From positions 1 to 40,747 of the forward strand of contig JAUCBJ010000703.1 in NCBI GenBank assembly GCA_032718475.1: DNA of 40,747 nt, written 5' to 3'. Made by a program: the position numbers and the translations under genes. Each line of letters starts with the position of its first letter. The first letter of the stretch is position 1. This document shows positions 30,601 to 39,300 of the stretch, in pieces. The notes beneath the pieces were generated by a model, which was given only the letters and a program-made list of their open reading frames with translations, did no database searches and was not told the origin of the DNA. The DNA comes from Nemertoderma westbladi (lineage: Eukaryota > Xenacoelomorpha > Nemertodermatida > Nemertodermatidae).

Positions 30601-30909
30601 GATGTCTTCCTCGAGGTTTTGGATTTCTCTATCGAACTGTGGCAAGGCTAACTCCTTCACCGATTGGACTTGTTGTTGTAATTTACGTTTCTCTAAACAA
30701 TCTTGTGTTCCCTTTCCGATTTTCTGTCGAATGGCGTCTAAAGCGTTTCTTATAACACTCTCCTCGACTTCCGTGGCGGGTTGTATCGGGTTTAATCCTG
30801 GACGATTGTAAGGATCAAAGGGCGATATTAGCTGCCCGATATTAGTGCTACGATATCTTAATCGACTAGAATTGTTAACGGATCTGAATTTTACAGATTT
30901 TAATAAATA
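27616..30909 (-). CDS. Large unknown protein with three zinc knuckles, downstream of BEL/Pao pol
   Basis: One uninterrupted frame of about 1097 codons. No ATG occurs in its first about 150 codons, so either translation starts inside (first Met at about codon 152) or an upstream exon is spliced on; AAAATTCAG at 30884 is a possible acceptor. Numbering from codon 30660: residues 1-65 are Glu/Arg-rich and probably coiled coil; 140-620 look globular with no motif I recognise; 706-771 hold three zinc knuckles, C706-x2-C-x4-H-x9-C724, C737-x2-C-x5-H-x4-C751 and the canonical C758-x2-C-x4-H-x4-C771; the tail (990-1014) is strongly basic (LRKRRPRKKD). No signal peptide or membrane segment is visible, so it does not look like an envelope protein. 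It sits on the same strand as gag-pol, where an env-like gene would be. It may be a second nucleic-acid-binding or structural protein of the retroelement, or an unrelated gene. Confidence 0.75.
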   Translation of the reverse strand, partial: YLLKSVKFRSVNNSSRLRYRSTNIGQLISPFDPYNRPGLNPIQPATEVEESVIRNALDAIRQKIGKGTQDCLEKRKLQQQVQSVKELALPQFDREIQNLEEDIELGRTYSLQEFLDERLQRQAEENLIEEKHTKLEEREEAALAQPEAQILMTDLYSKTVRHPSMIPHFGDKLFATIQPQPVDISTGSQNLIADAPMLQRPPIEAARVDGILVEPPDNRADLVRRMVHDVNIRARPLQNSFYGIKDHPYYVNLTQYYMVKPEDPTHDLKFLPLINPLDIVELEQLQKHLDQLVKVNSFRKPYNISRIEKDIETPYNLDGFIKTRLVHWNLDVLFEEEKIQRYGTVETYTTRHMKYSDLPDANQCATLWHPVGMTLENPTKEWNETLNVIEMYGVVTYDNEGSVPVRELGTTRMIHIRGLAGSTHVFTRACSDLIDYSFETLTETQNNLRHGQFELAQRYVIDTERKLAMGIDGSMLPQPVLEMLFNERILKIGSAVYGDLQNDFRNMEDIPYPFVDTQLIAPWAEGRGFFRTMYANTSSNITKVQRTSIGHLAFQEYGWNFKVGNPINYQQVYGDHYSRLYFDGPLTAPGAVYSFMSVPLRPSLAIYTIFENTALAGWLADVCSRTIRAHPLILGTKLAKLDEHNKFIRFECFRRFLTPFRNVDSQFKDRALTKLSLRNSAAEKLDSAGFAIFQEICISNLHSSVIQRPRIPTGYSVVEIQTIGPPEETDTPTSAMHLEDEPICLESEEIQPIAPRTSDNDYIIEWYQGPQCLTAYDYRHANYVSRQRCRLCASRDHDTPMDTNVRCSYFQEQPTMEIYCAYCRLNNLHIFAVCPQFMTQCHHCQLKGHASFDCPFNHDLESVDEMITLRYIRAWEANADLHCDSRHRYYPGRAYEGVYAFHPYLFASVEQKSRISSYELLKRVGECISTKFVRKFLRSVNPSDLHSYNLINYIRQDPDYGDLFVNSHPELQEVHRRPYEYRARERELERTIKPRKFLTVYGPPTALVQTTRKGPVRAAVLKRALKAVRPLSPDVDVNQPGTSTGGYTDHNPTPSDAIILHPSPRSYSPPCKVARPKEKRTLASFKKLRKRRPRKKD

Positions 30910-31035
30910 TTAAATTAATATTTAAGATGGGCACCGATTTATTCCAGAACTTGTCTGGGGACGTTAACCATTGATTCTAGAATTTGTCTTTCAAGTATAT
31001 CGGTGGGTGCCACGATATCTTAATCGACTAGAATT
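30845..31035. repeat. Pair of direct repeats, 162 bp apart
   Basis: GTGC(T/C)ACGATATCTTAATC plus GACTAGAATT occurs at 30845-30873 and 31007-31035 (28 of 29 identical), with weaker similarity continuing for about 35 bp (TTACAGATTTTA against TAACAGATTTAT). The first copy overlaps the start of the unknown ORF. The repeat marks a local tandem duplication between pol and that ORF. Confidence 0.85.
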
Positions 31036-31580
31036 ACAGATGGTCAAAAGATTTAACAGATTTATTTGCGTTTTACGCTACTGTTAGAGGGACATCACGC
31101 TACTATATGTATTATTTAATATAAGGTAGAAGAGCAATATCGCACGAAGCAATGTCAGTGTGAAGAGGCAAGTCGTTTCCAAGGTCTACCCAGAGCTTGG
31201 CTTAGCCGAGACACGAGGATCTGAACTTTGCATTCCTAATACTCTGCCTACCGATAATACTTGAATATAGTAGTGGCTTTATTGTACTTTAATAAGTACG
31301 GACATTTCATCTTACTGTAGTCACGTATTTATAATATGATACGGACAGTAAGGAAAGAGAAAAAATTATTTCTCGCCGTCGCACTAAATATATATTATAA
31401 GTAATTACGTACGTAATAAACACTAATATATTGCACTAATCTACTAAATAATCACTAAAATAGCATTCTACTAAATAAAATTGAATAAAAACGATTATAA
31501 TAAAGTACATAATAAAGTTCACATACAAAAATATAACAAAATATATAAAATAATATAGTCATACACCCACTCCAGACGTA
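31036..31580. other. AT-rich spacer downstream of pol
   Basis: No gene recognised. It separates the pol stop from the unknown ORF. It could contain an LTR if the unknown ORF is not part of the element, but I found no second copy in the window. Confidence 0.4.
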
Positions 31581-34500
31581 TCACATTAGGGAGTCCCTAG
31601 ATGTTTGAGGAATTAGGGAGGTGGTCGTGGGAAGAGTGTCTTGCCTTCCATAGTTTCCAGAGAGTTCTCTGTCTCTTTCCAGTAAACATAAACGACCAAC
31701 TGGGCGATTGAGTTGTTGCGTCTCAAAGATGATGCCTGGCTTCTTGAAGTTACGCCGCATGATGATGAGTTCTACTGAGCGTACTAAACCATCATCTGAA
31801 ATGTGTGTCTCGATGATACGACCTGTCTGCCACCGTTTACGTGGGAGGTCTGGATCTACAATAAGCACCATATCTCCGGCGCTGACGTTTTCTTGCTGCG
31901 CAAACCACTTAGTTCGAAGTTGTAGCGTGGGCAGATAATGTTTCTCGAAATGGTCAGCGAAACGACGGGATAGCAACTGCATAAGTTGCCAAGTTCGACG
32001 GCAGTATTCGTCTCCGTCGGCAATCTCCGATCGTGGGAGCATGGCTACGGGTTTCTTCAGTAGGAAGTGCGCGGGTGTTAGCGCTTCCAGGGAATCGGGA
32101 CTCGATGAGACTGGCATAAGCGGTCTCTCGTTGAGATAGGCAGCGATTTCCTCCATTAACGTCCGCAAAAGTTCGTCGGTGAGATACGCGCGGCATGGCA
32201 CTATAAAGTGAAATGCGGTTTTGACACTTCGAATTAATCTCTCCCAACTTCCTCCCCACCAAGGGGCGTCGGCGGCGTTGAAGGTCCAGCTAGACGCTGT
32301 TATCCTTAGCTGGTCGTCCACCTGTCTTTGGTTCCAGTCCTTCACGTAAGCCTGTATCTCGTTGTTGGCACCTATGAAGTTCGTTCCTTTATCCGATCTC
32401 ATGGTATTACTCGTCCCGAAGCGAGCGATCTGTCGTCGTAAACTTAAGACGAAGCTGTTGGTAGATAGATCGTTCACCATATCGAGATGGATGGCTCTAC
32501 AAGTCATGCACACGAAGATGACACACCATCTCTTGACTATAGTCCTCGCACGATATACTTCAATAGGGCCAAATAAATCTACACCAGTATTAGTAAAAGG
32601 TGGTTCATAGAAGCTTACTCGTTCCCTAGGTAATTCTGCCTCTCGCTGTGTTAAAGGCCTACTGAATGCTTTCCTACAGGGTATGCAGTTCCTAAGAACT
32701 TGGTTCAGAGCTCTACGGGGTTTATCAAAATAATAGCGAGTTCGAATTTCGCTAAGAATTCGTTCTCTACCAGCATGGTAAAGTTTACTGTGAACGTCTA
32801 CAATCATCTTGATTTGTACTTCAAGATTTCTAATAAGTATGGGGAATTTGGTGTCAAAGGATAAGGGCGCGTTGGTGAGTCTTCCTCCAACACGTATTAA
32901 CCCATCTATCATTGTGCTCGAGAATCGATCCCTTAAGCGCATCTGCGGATTTCTCAACAACAGGAAGTACTTTTCGGAATCCTCATAGCATTGCAGGAGT
33001 CTCAGTATCTGTTTATTTGTTTCTTCATACTCCTGGTGACTGATTTTCTCTTTTAGAAAACGATCAGATATCTTATATTTGGGTAAATTCTTAATAACAT
33101 GAACTTGTGCAGATGTCAATGGAGCGTGATCACTAGTGGTCTTCGTCCTGGAGTAGTGATGATGGAAACATCGTCTTAAATATGTGACGGCCTTACAGAG
33201 CCGATTCCAGGAACTGTAATGATGCATTGCTCTCTGCAGCATGGGTGAGATTCCTTGCGAGACGTCTGGTATTCCAGATTTCCAATCTCTATCTCTAATT
33301 TCCACAACAGACTTATTTGTGTTGAGGGATTGTGGATCCGAAACATCATTCCCGGAAGTATGTAATACAGATAGATCGATAGTCGGTTTAAATAACTTCG
33401 ATTTACTCGCCCGGGTTTTAGGTTTGACGGTCTCCGCTCCCTTGGCTTGTCTAATCTCTGCCGTAGTAAGGTGAGGAGGCCATTCATCCTCTTCCTTGCT
33501 CAGGAAGTCGGGTCCACCCAACCAATCTGGAGTATCTATCAGTTCCTGTGGAGTTGCTCCCCTGGAGGCGATATCGGCTGGATTAATCGTACCAGGGCAA
33601 TGTCTCCATTGATCTATCTTTGTGCGACTAAGAATAATAGCTACTCGGTTAGTAACAAAAACGCTAAACTGACAGACTTCATTGGTTAGATACTCCAACA
33701 CGAGTAAAGCGTCGGTCCAATAAACCGTTTTCTCCAGTTGATAGTCGATTTGTTCCGTTACGTTCCGGCCGATGGCTGTAGCGTATAAAGCTGCCTTTAA
33801 CTCCGCTCGAGGAACCTTTAGCTTGTTGTTAATCAATGCCTTAGAGGTAACCAAGGCGACTTTGATTCCATCCGGAGTTTCGACTCGCAGATATGCTACT
33901 ATACCTATTCCCATGTCGCTGGCGTCTCCAAACACATGGAGTTGATAGGAATACGTAGGAAGAACATGGCCAAAATATGCACGGGAAATTATAAAGTTCT
34001 CGATGGCAGGTAGAGAATCTTCCCATTTCATCCATTTCTTCAACAATTCTCCCTTAAGCGTATCGTCCCATGAGTGGTTTTCAAGCCACATCTGTTGTAC
34101 TAAACTCCGAGCAATCAATATAACTGGGCTAATAAATCCCAATGGGTCGAAATAAGTGCTCAGGATACTTAAACAAATCCGTTTGGTCCGAACTGGATTA
34201 TCTCGCTGTTTCAACTGAAAAAACAGGATGTCTCTTTCAGTGTCCCACTTCAAGCCTAGCGTCTTGGTTTCAGGAAGATCGTCCTTTATTAAGTCTAGGT
34301 CTTTCGCTCCGCGATCTTCTACCGGTATGGCTTCCAGAAACTCGCGGGAGTTGCTAGTGAATTTCGTCAGTCGAAATCCACCTCTTTTCAAACACTCTAC
34401 CGTTCCTTTCGCGACAGCTATGGCTTCTTCTACTGATGGAAGGGACCTTAAATTGTCGTCCATGTATATATTGCGTTTTATGTTGTCTATCACTTCTTTG

Positions 34501-35228
34501 GAGAAGGAGTCTCGGTTATCATTAGCAGTGGTTCGCACCACGGAGCAGGCGTTGGAAGGGCTTGATATGATCCCAAAAGCCTGGATGGTCATCCAGTACT
34601 CTACCGGTTTCTGGTTGAGGTCTCCTTCAGGCCACCACAGAAATCTCAGGCTGTCTCTATCTCTATCCAGCGCCTTGACTTGTAAGAACATTCCTTCTAT
34701 ATCAGAGGCGAACGCGATGGAATATTGTCTTAATCTTAATAGTATTCCCAACAAAGATTGGAGTAAGTTGGGTCCTGGTAACAACTCGGAATTGAGGGAT
34801 TGGCCCATATATAGCGCAGAGCCATCGAATACGACTCGGACTTCATGGGGTTTACCGGGTTTGGGAACGTAATGATGTGTTAAGTAATACGTTCTCTCCG
34901 TCACTGGTGTTCCTTCCGGTACTCGCTCCGCGTATCCCTTTGTTATAAATTTCTTCAGCTGAGTTTGGTACATTTCTTTCGCTGAAGCATAAGCTGTAAG
35001 GCGTCGATATAATTGAGCGATTCTTTTCTCTGCCAAGGGTCTGTTATTTATAAATCTAGGTTCTCGTTTTCGAAATGGTAGGCCGATTTCATACCTACCT
35101 TGGTCCTTTAAAAAACGTGTAGTTGTTTCCTGGATTTGCTTGGCTCTTTCTTCTTCTATCGATAGAGCCTTATCATATGAATTGGGCTCTACCAGTTCCT
35201 TTGTAAGCGATGGGTTCCGATGGGTGAA
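31581..35228 (-). CDS. pol: BEL/Pao pol: reverse transcriptase, RNase H, integrase
   Basis: The open frame runs from 35228; the recognisable start region includes ERAKQIQETTTRFLKDQGRY and LPFRKREPRF. Numbering from codon 35036: reverse transcriptase with VVFDGS (69-73), D112 in ASDIEGMF and the catalytic YMDD box (191-194); RNase H with D371 (FGDASDMGIG), E412 and D442; integrase with a zinc-binding H749, H754, C784, C787 site, then D820 (TGVDLFGP), D882 (RSDKGTNF) and E932 (GGSWERL), followed by the BEL/Pao C-terminal domain. All main catalytic residues are present and the frame has no stop, so this part may still be functional. The usual SDNGTNF motif reads SDKGTNF. It needs a +1 shift from the protease frame within the 35173-35228 overlap. 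On family grounds it copies element RNA into DNA and inserts it. Confidence 0.93.
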   Translation of the reverse strand, partial: FTHRNPSLTKELVEPNSYDKALSIEEERAKQIQETTTRFLKDQGRYEIGLPFRKREPRFINNRPLAEKRIAQLYRRLTAYASAKEMYQTQLKKFITKGYAERVPEGTPVTERTYYLTHHYVPKPGKPHEVRVVFDGSALYMGQSLNSELLPGPNLLQSLLGILLRLRQYSIAFASDIEGMFLQVKALDRDRDSLRFLWWPEGDLNQKPVEYWMTIQAFGIISSPSNACSVVRTTANDNRDSFSKEVIDNIKRNIYMDDNLRSLPSVEEAIAVAKGTVECLKRGGFRLTKFTSNSREFLEAIPVEDRGAKDLDLIKDDLPETKTLGLKWDTERDILFFQLKQRDNPVRTKRICLSILSTYFDPLGFISPVILIARSLVQQMWLENHSWDDTLKGELLKKWMKWEDSLPAIENFIISRAYFGHVLPTYSYQLHVFGDASDMGIGIVAYLRVETPDGIKVALVTSKALINNKLKVPRAELKAALYATAIGRNVTEQIDYQLEKTVYWTDALLVLEYLTNEVCQFSVFVTNRVAIILSRTKIDQWRHCPGTINPADIASRGATPQELIDTPDWLGGPDFLSKEEDEWPPHLTTAEIRQAKGAETVKPKTRASKSKLFKPTIDLSVLHTSGNDVSDPQSLNTNKSVVEIRDRDWKSGIPDVSQGISPMLQRAMHHYSSWNRLCKAVTYLRRCFHHHYSRTKTTSDHAPLTSAQVHVIKNLPKYKISDRFLKEKISHQEYEETNKQILRLLQCYEDSEKYFLLLRNPQMRLRDRFSSTMIDGLIRVGGRLTNAPLSFDTKFPILIRNLEVQIKMIVDVHSKLYHAGRERILSEIRTRYYFDKPRRALNQVLRNCIPCRKAFSRPLTQREAELPRERVSFYEPPFTNTGVDLFGPIEVYRARTIVKRWCVIFVCMTCRAIHLDMVNDLSTNSFVLSLRRQIARFGTSNTMRSDKGTNFIGANNEIQAYVKDWNQRQVDDQLRITASSWTFNAADAPWWGGSWERLIRSVKTAFHFIVPCRAYLTDELLRTLMEEIAAYLNERPLMPVSSSPDSLEALTPAHFLLKKPVAMLPRSEIADGDEYCRRTWQLMQLLSRRFADHFEKHYLPTLQLRTKWFAQQENVSAGDMVLIVDPDLPRKRWQTGRIIETHISDDGLVRSVELIIMRRNFKKPGIIFETQQLNRPVGRLCLLERDRELSGNYGRQDTLPTTTSLIPQTSRDSLM

Positions 35229-36348
35229 TCAGTTGACAAAGGTTCACCTGACTTTTCCAAATTTGGTTTTCTGTAAGTAGGTCGATTGTGTTCTCTTCAT
35301 CGAAGAGTTGGTAGATGTCGTCATTATCTGAGGAGTATGGTGTTCCCTCAGTTAGTTCGTCCACCTCACTGCTCTCCACTTCCCAATCGTGTACTTGGTA
35401 TGTGTGTTCTTGTGGCATTCTCTCTTCGAGAGTCCTGCGGGAAGGGCCAGTAAAGTACCAACCTACTCTAGTTCTTACTGCATAGGTTTGCAGTGGCTGT
35501 GGTTGAGCAGGCCGTTTCTCCAATGTTTCGAGCGCCTCATGCGCGTTCTGGCCGATGAGGATTTGCACTCCAGGATAATCTGTCTGGAATCGAGGTATCT
35601 CAAGATGTTGGATGCTCTCATCCTCGTCCCAATTATAAAGGTCTGCTTGAGTAGTAGCGAAGTTCTTTATAGCCACCATTTTTACTGACCTTATACCTTG
35701 TGTTCCTAACTTATCCTGGGGGGTGGACAACACACCTACATAGTAATCTGCCGTTAAGGTAGATTTCCAAACCTGCATAATTCCTGACATATTCAATTTA
35801 GTCCGGAATTTGGGTTGTCCAGCAAAGATATCTTCGGCTAATTCTTGATCGATGAATGTTCCTGTGCTGCCAGAGTCAAGGAGGGCGTTCACTATGTAAC
35901 TTTTATTAAGACCATAAACTCTTACCTGCACCACAGGAAATTCTCTGATTCCTACGTTGGAAGTTGGAGCTTTCCAAGATGGTTGTTTGGCAAAAGTAGT
36001 TGGGGGAAACTCATCGTTGGTGACCTTTTCATAAGTAAGTGCTCGATACACTGCGGTATTGATTAGATAACAGGATTCGTTGGCGTCGGAGAATTCGTCA
36101 GTATAGAATCCTTCCATCTCAGACTCCTGATCAGTGTCATTTACATCACTGAATTGGACATGTAGTTCGGGCTCACTTACCTGACTCTGTTTGTCTCGTT
36201 CGAACTCACTGTGTAACAAAATGTGATGTTTCGCGCCACACTTTGCACACTTTATGTCGGAGTAACAGGTTCGCCGCTGGTGTCCTGGTCTGAGGCAATT
36301 ATAGCATAACCGCCTGTACGTCTGTCTACAAGGGATTTCTTTAGAAAT
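35173..36348 (-). CDS. pro: BEL/Pao zinc-knuckle and aspartic protease segment
   Basis: Open frame between 36348 and the stop at 35173. From 36306 it encodes two further zinc knuckles (CYNCLRPGHQRRTC and CAKCGAKHHILLH) that in other BEL/Pao elements follow the first Gag knuckle directly, then the retropepsin-like protease with ALLDSGSTGTFID (Asp 115 counted from Met at 36219). The segment is offset from both neighbours: a -1 change is needed from gag within 36252-36348 and a +1 change to pol within 35173-35228. I see no classic slippery heptamer at the first junction. Two compensating small indels, or errors in the sequence, would give the same picture. Confidence 0.85.
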   Translation of the reverse strand: MSKEIPCRQTYRRLCYNCLRPGHQRRTCYSDIKCAKCGAKHHILLHSEFERDKQSQVSEPELHVQFSDVNDTDQESEMEGFYTDEFSDANESCYLINTAVYRALTYEKVTNDEFPPTTFAKQPSWKAPTSNVGIREFPVVQVRVYGLNKSYIVNALLDSGSTGTFIDQELAEDIFAGQPKFRTKLNMSGIMQVWKSTLTADYYVGVLSTPQDKLGTQGIRSVKMVAIKNFATTQADLYNWDEDESIQHLEIPRFQTDYPGVQILIGQNAHEALETLEKRPAQPQPLQTYAVRTRVGWYFTGPSRRTLEERMPQEHTYQVHDWEVESSEVDELTEGTPYSSDNDDIYQLFDEENTIDLLTENQIWKSQVNLCQLIHPSEPIAYKGTGRAQFI

Positions 36349-39300
36349 TCAGCACACGCACTCAAACGGTGGGTCCCGTCGCACAGCGCACAGTTAGGTT
36401 TTATGTTACTCACCTTACCTTGGGTAACTTGATGCACTCTCGTTTTTTCTTCGGGTTTTCTTCGGTGCATTCTGTTAGGAGACTGAGGGGGGGTCTTGGC
36501 AACCTGTTCTCTCCTATCGTTGTTTCGAGCCTTGTATTTACTTACATCTTTTGAGGTTTTGTCAACGTAGTAAGATCGCTCAGTATCTTTCCCGCTGTCC
36601 TCTTCTTGAGAAACTTGGCTTTCGCCGTCGTCAGTGTAACACACCGGTGTTATTCTTCTCCTAGAAGCGGGTTTCTCACTTACCTTATTTTCCGCTGTTT
36701 TCTCTCTGGACTGCTTGATGAGTTGTAGTTTTACCTCACCATCTAAGAAGGACATGAGATCAGCCATGGTAGGACTTCGTCGTTGTTGTTCATTCATGTA
36801 CAACACTTTCTTGTCCCAGCGGGTACATACTCCACCCTTTGGTAAAGTAGAGACTACGGCTCCAATAACCATTGAACTCTGATATTCATGAGACTTACCT
36901 AACCAGTCCAATTGTCTACAGATCTCTTGAATCTCATCGGAAAACTCTATAATCCCGCTACTAAGGAAGTGTCGGGGGGCTACTAATTTTGCATACAAAT
37001 ACTTAGCTATGTTATCCTTGTTACCATACCTGATGTTTAATGTATCCCATACTTGTCTTAATCCTTCTGGATGTTCAATAAACTTTAACGCCATTAACTT
37101 GGGAGGTCCTTCCAAGCACTTGATGAGGAACCTAAGTTTCTCTCCGTTAGATAGTACAGAGTTCTGTATGCTGTCTTTGTAATATTCGTTGAAAGGTAAC
37201 CATTTCATCTCATCTCCATTGAATTTGACGATCTCTCCCACTTTGACCGCTTGGCGGGCTTCTGTTCTAGCCATCTGACGCGTAAAGCTTTCTTGGGCCA
37301 TCGTGTTATTTAATATCGAATTATCGGTATATAAATTTCTCGGATCATTATCAGGTCTATAGGGAATATCATTAATAACAGGTCTATAATCACCCTTAAT
37401 AGGGTTTGCTATAGGAGTTTCTACTTCACTAGCAGTATAGATGCGTGTAGGCTCCACACCTTGCGCATGTAATACTTCAGACCTAACAGGTTGACACAAT
37501 GTTACAGGGGGTATTGGTATGCCCTTTTGTATATTGACTAATTTGTCGCGTTCTAGCGCGATACTTTGCTGCACTTCTTGCAATTCGGCCCTACTTTCCC
37601 TTACTGTTCCCTTAAGCTGGTGGACAGTCTCCTGCATCTGTCCGAGCAGGAGATTCATCCCCCGCCGTCCCTCTTCTACCCACTCAACCGCCGAAGCGGG
37701 AGTCGCCAACATTGTAGCGGGCTGACGCGGGACGACGGGAGACAAATCTTTGATTTCTCTCTCAGCTTCCAGGACAGGGATATTCTCATGGACTGTTCTA
37801 CCGGGTACAGGCAGTGTAGTACTATGTAAAGGGAATTTAGAGTTAAGCTCTAGAAGTACTGGAGTTTCTAGCACAGGGGTGACCTTGGGAATGACAGGCC
37901 TAATTATTTCAGGCTCATCAACTATAGTGGGGAGTCTTTTGACCTTAATAATTTGGTCTGTAGGTTCTATACTACTTAAGTCTGTGCTAGCTAGTTGTCT
38001 TCTAACAGCTGGGGGCAAATCAGGCAATTTGTGTCGGTGAGATGTTTTTCTACGCCTGCTTAGACGAGATCTATTCCCTCCGCCTTCAGGGTCGGTGGTT
38101 TCACTTTCTTCCGATGATGTGTATCCCTGGCGTTTGGGAGTAGATTTTCTCATCATCTGCATGTGACTAGCAGTTAACTGTTTATTTATGTTGTCTTGCG
38201 TCTCTTGCAGATTTTCCAACTCCAGTTGGGTAGTCTCCTCAGACGCTCTCTGTTCTGCGTCTGCCAATGCCATTGCTGCTGCTGCTTTGGCTGCTTCCAC
38301 TGTCGCTGCCGCTTTTACTTCTGCCTCTTCCACTGCCGCTGCTGCCTTTGCCGCTGCTACTGCTGCTACTGCCTTTGCCGCTTCCACTGCCGCTACCGCT
38401 TTTGCCTCTTCCACTGACGCTGCCGCTTTCGCCGCTGCTACTGCCCTTTTGTCCTCTATCCGCCTTCTCTTTACCTGTTCTTCTTGGACTCTAGCGAGGC
38501 GGAGTTTTTCATCAAATTCTGCTTGGTTAGCAGCTAACATTTCAGCATCGATTGAATCTAACACACGCTGGGTTCCTTCACTATTGGGGGAAAGTCCAGA
38601 CAGCCGTCTCCTCAATTCTTGGTCTCCTAGGAATCGCTGATAGTCGGACAGATAAATGTCTATGGCGTCTCTCGTTCGTGGTTTCTCTGAGGTCTCTTCG
38701 CCTTCCACTTGAGAAAGGGTGGCATCGGTTGGTTCTTCATAAGTTAGTCTCTCAGACAGCTGGGATTTCCACTGGTCTGTTTCTTGGATTTGGAGACCTA
38801 CCCGCTGGAACCAAGTTTTGACAGCAACCTGCAGTGACGTGTCCTGTCTTCTTTTGGAAGTTTCCTCAAAGGCTGATAGGATTAGTCGAATGCGTAGGGT
38901 TCTTTCGCGTACTTGATATAGCAGTTCTTCCTGCTCTTGAGGTCCTTGGGGTTGTCGAAACAGTTGTTCTTCTAATCTCTCTAAGGAGTCGAAGAATCCC
39001 TGCACATATCCTGCTGCCGACCTCTTCCAAACAGCTGGATCCATCGTATCTTTAGCCACTCCCATCCTGTGTATATCTTCCCAAGTAGCCTCGGACAGAT
39101 CTAACGGGAGTCCGGGTCCGGGAAAGTTCCATTGTGACTCGACAATAGACATCAATTCTTCCCTGGCGTATCCTGCATAATCATCTTGGGTCGCTCGCTT
39201 ATTTCTCGCCCAATCTGCTTGATGTTCCTCCACCGCAATCAATATAGTTGTTAGCACTGCGGCAGGAAGGGTGAGAAGGGGGTCCGAGTAGGCTTTAGTC

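Noticed and set aside
27616-30909. Envelope glycoprotein
   Set aside because: Position fits, but no signal peptide, membrane anchor or cleavage-like features; zinc knuckles and a basic tail point to nucleic-acid binding.
38188-38640. 150-codon plus-strand Ala-rich frame
   Set aside because: Antisense shadow of the GCN-rich coiled-coil part of gag.
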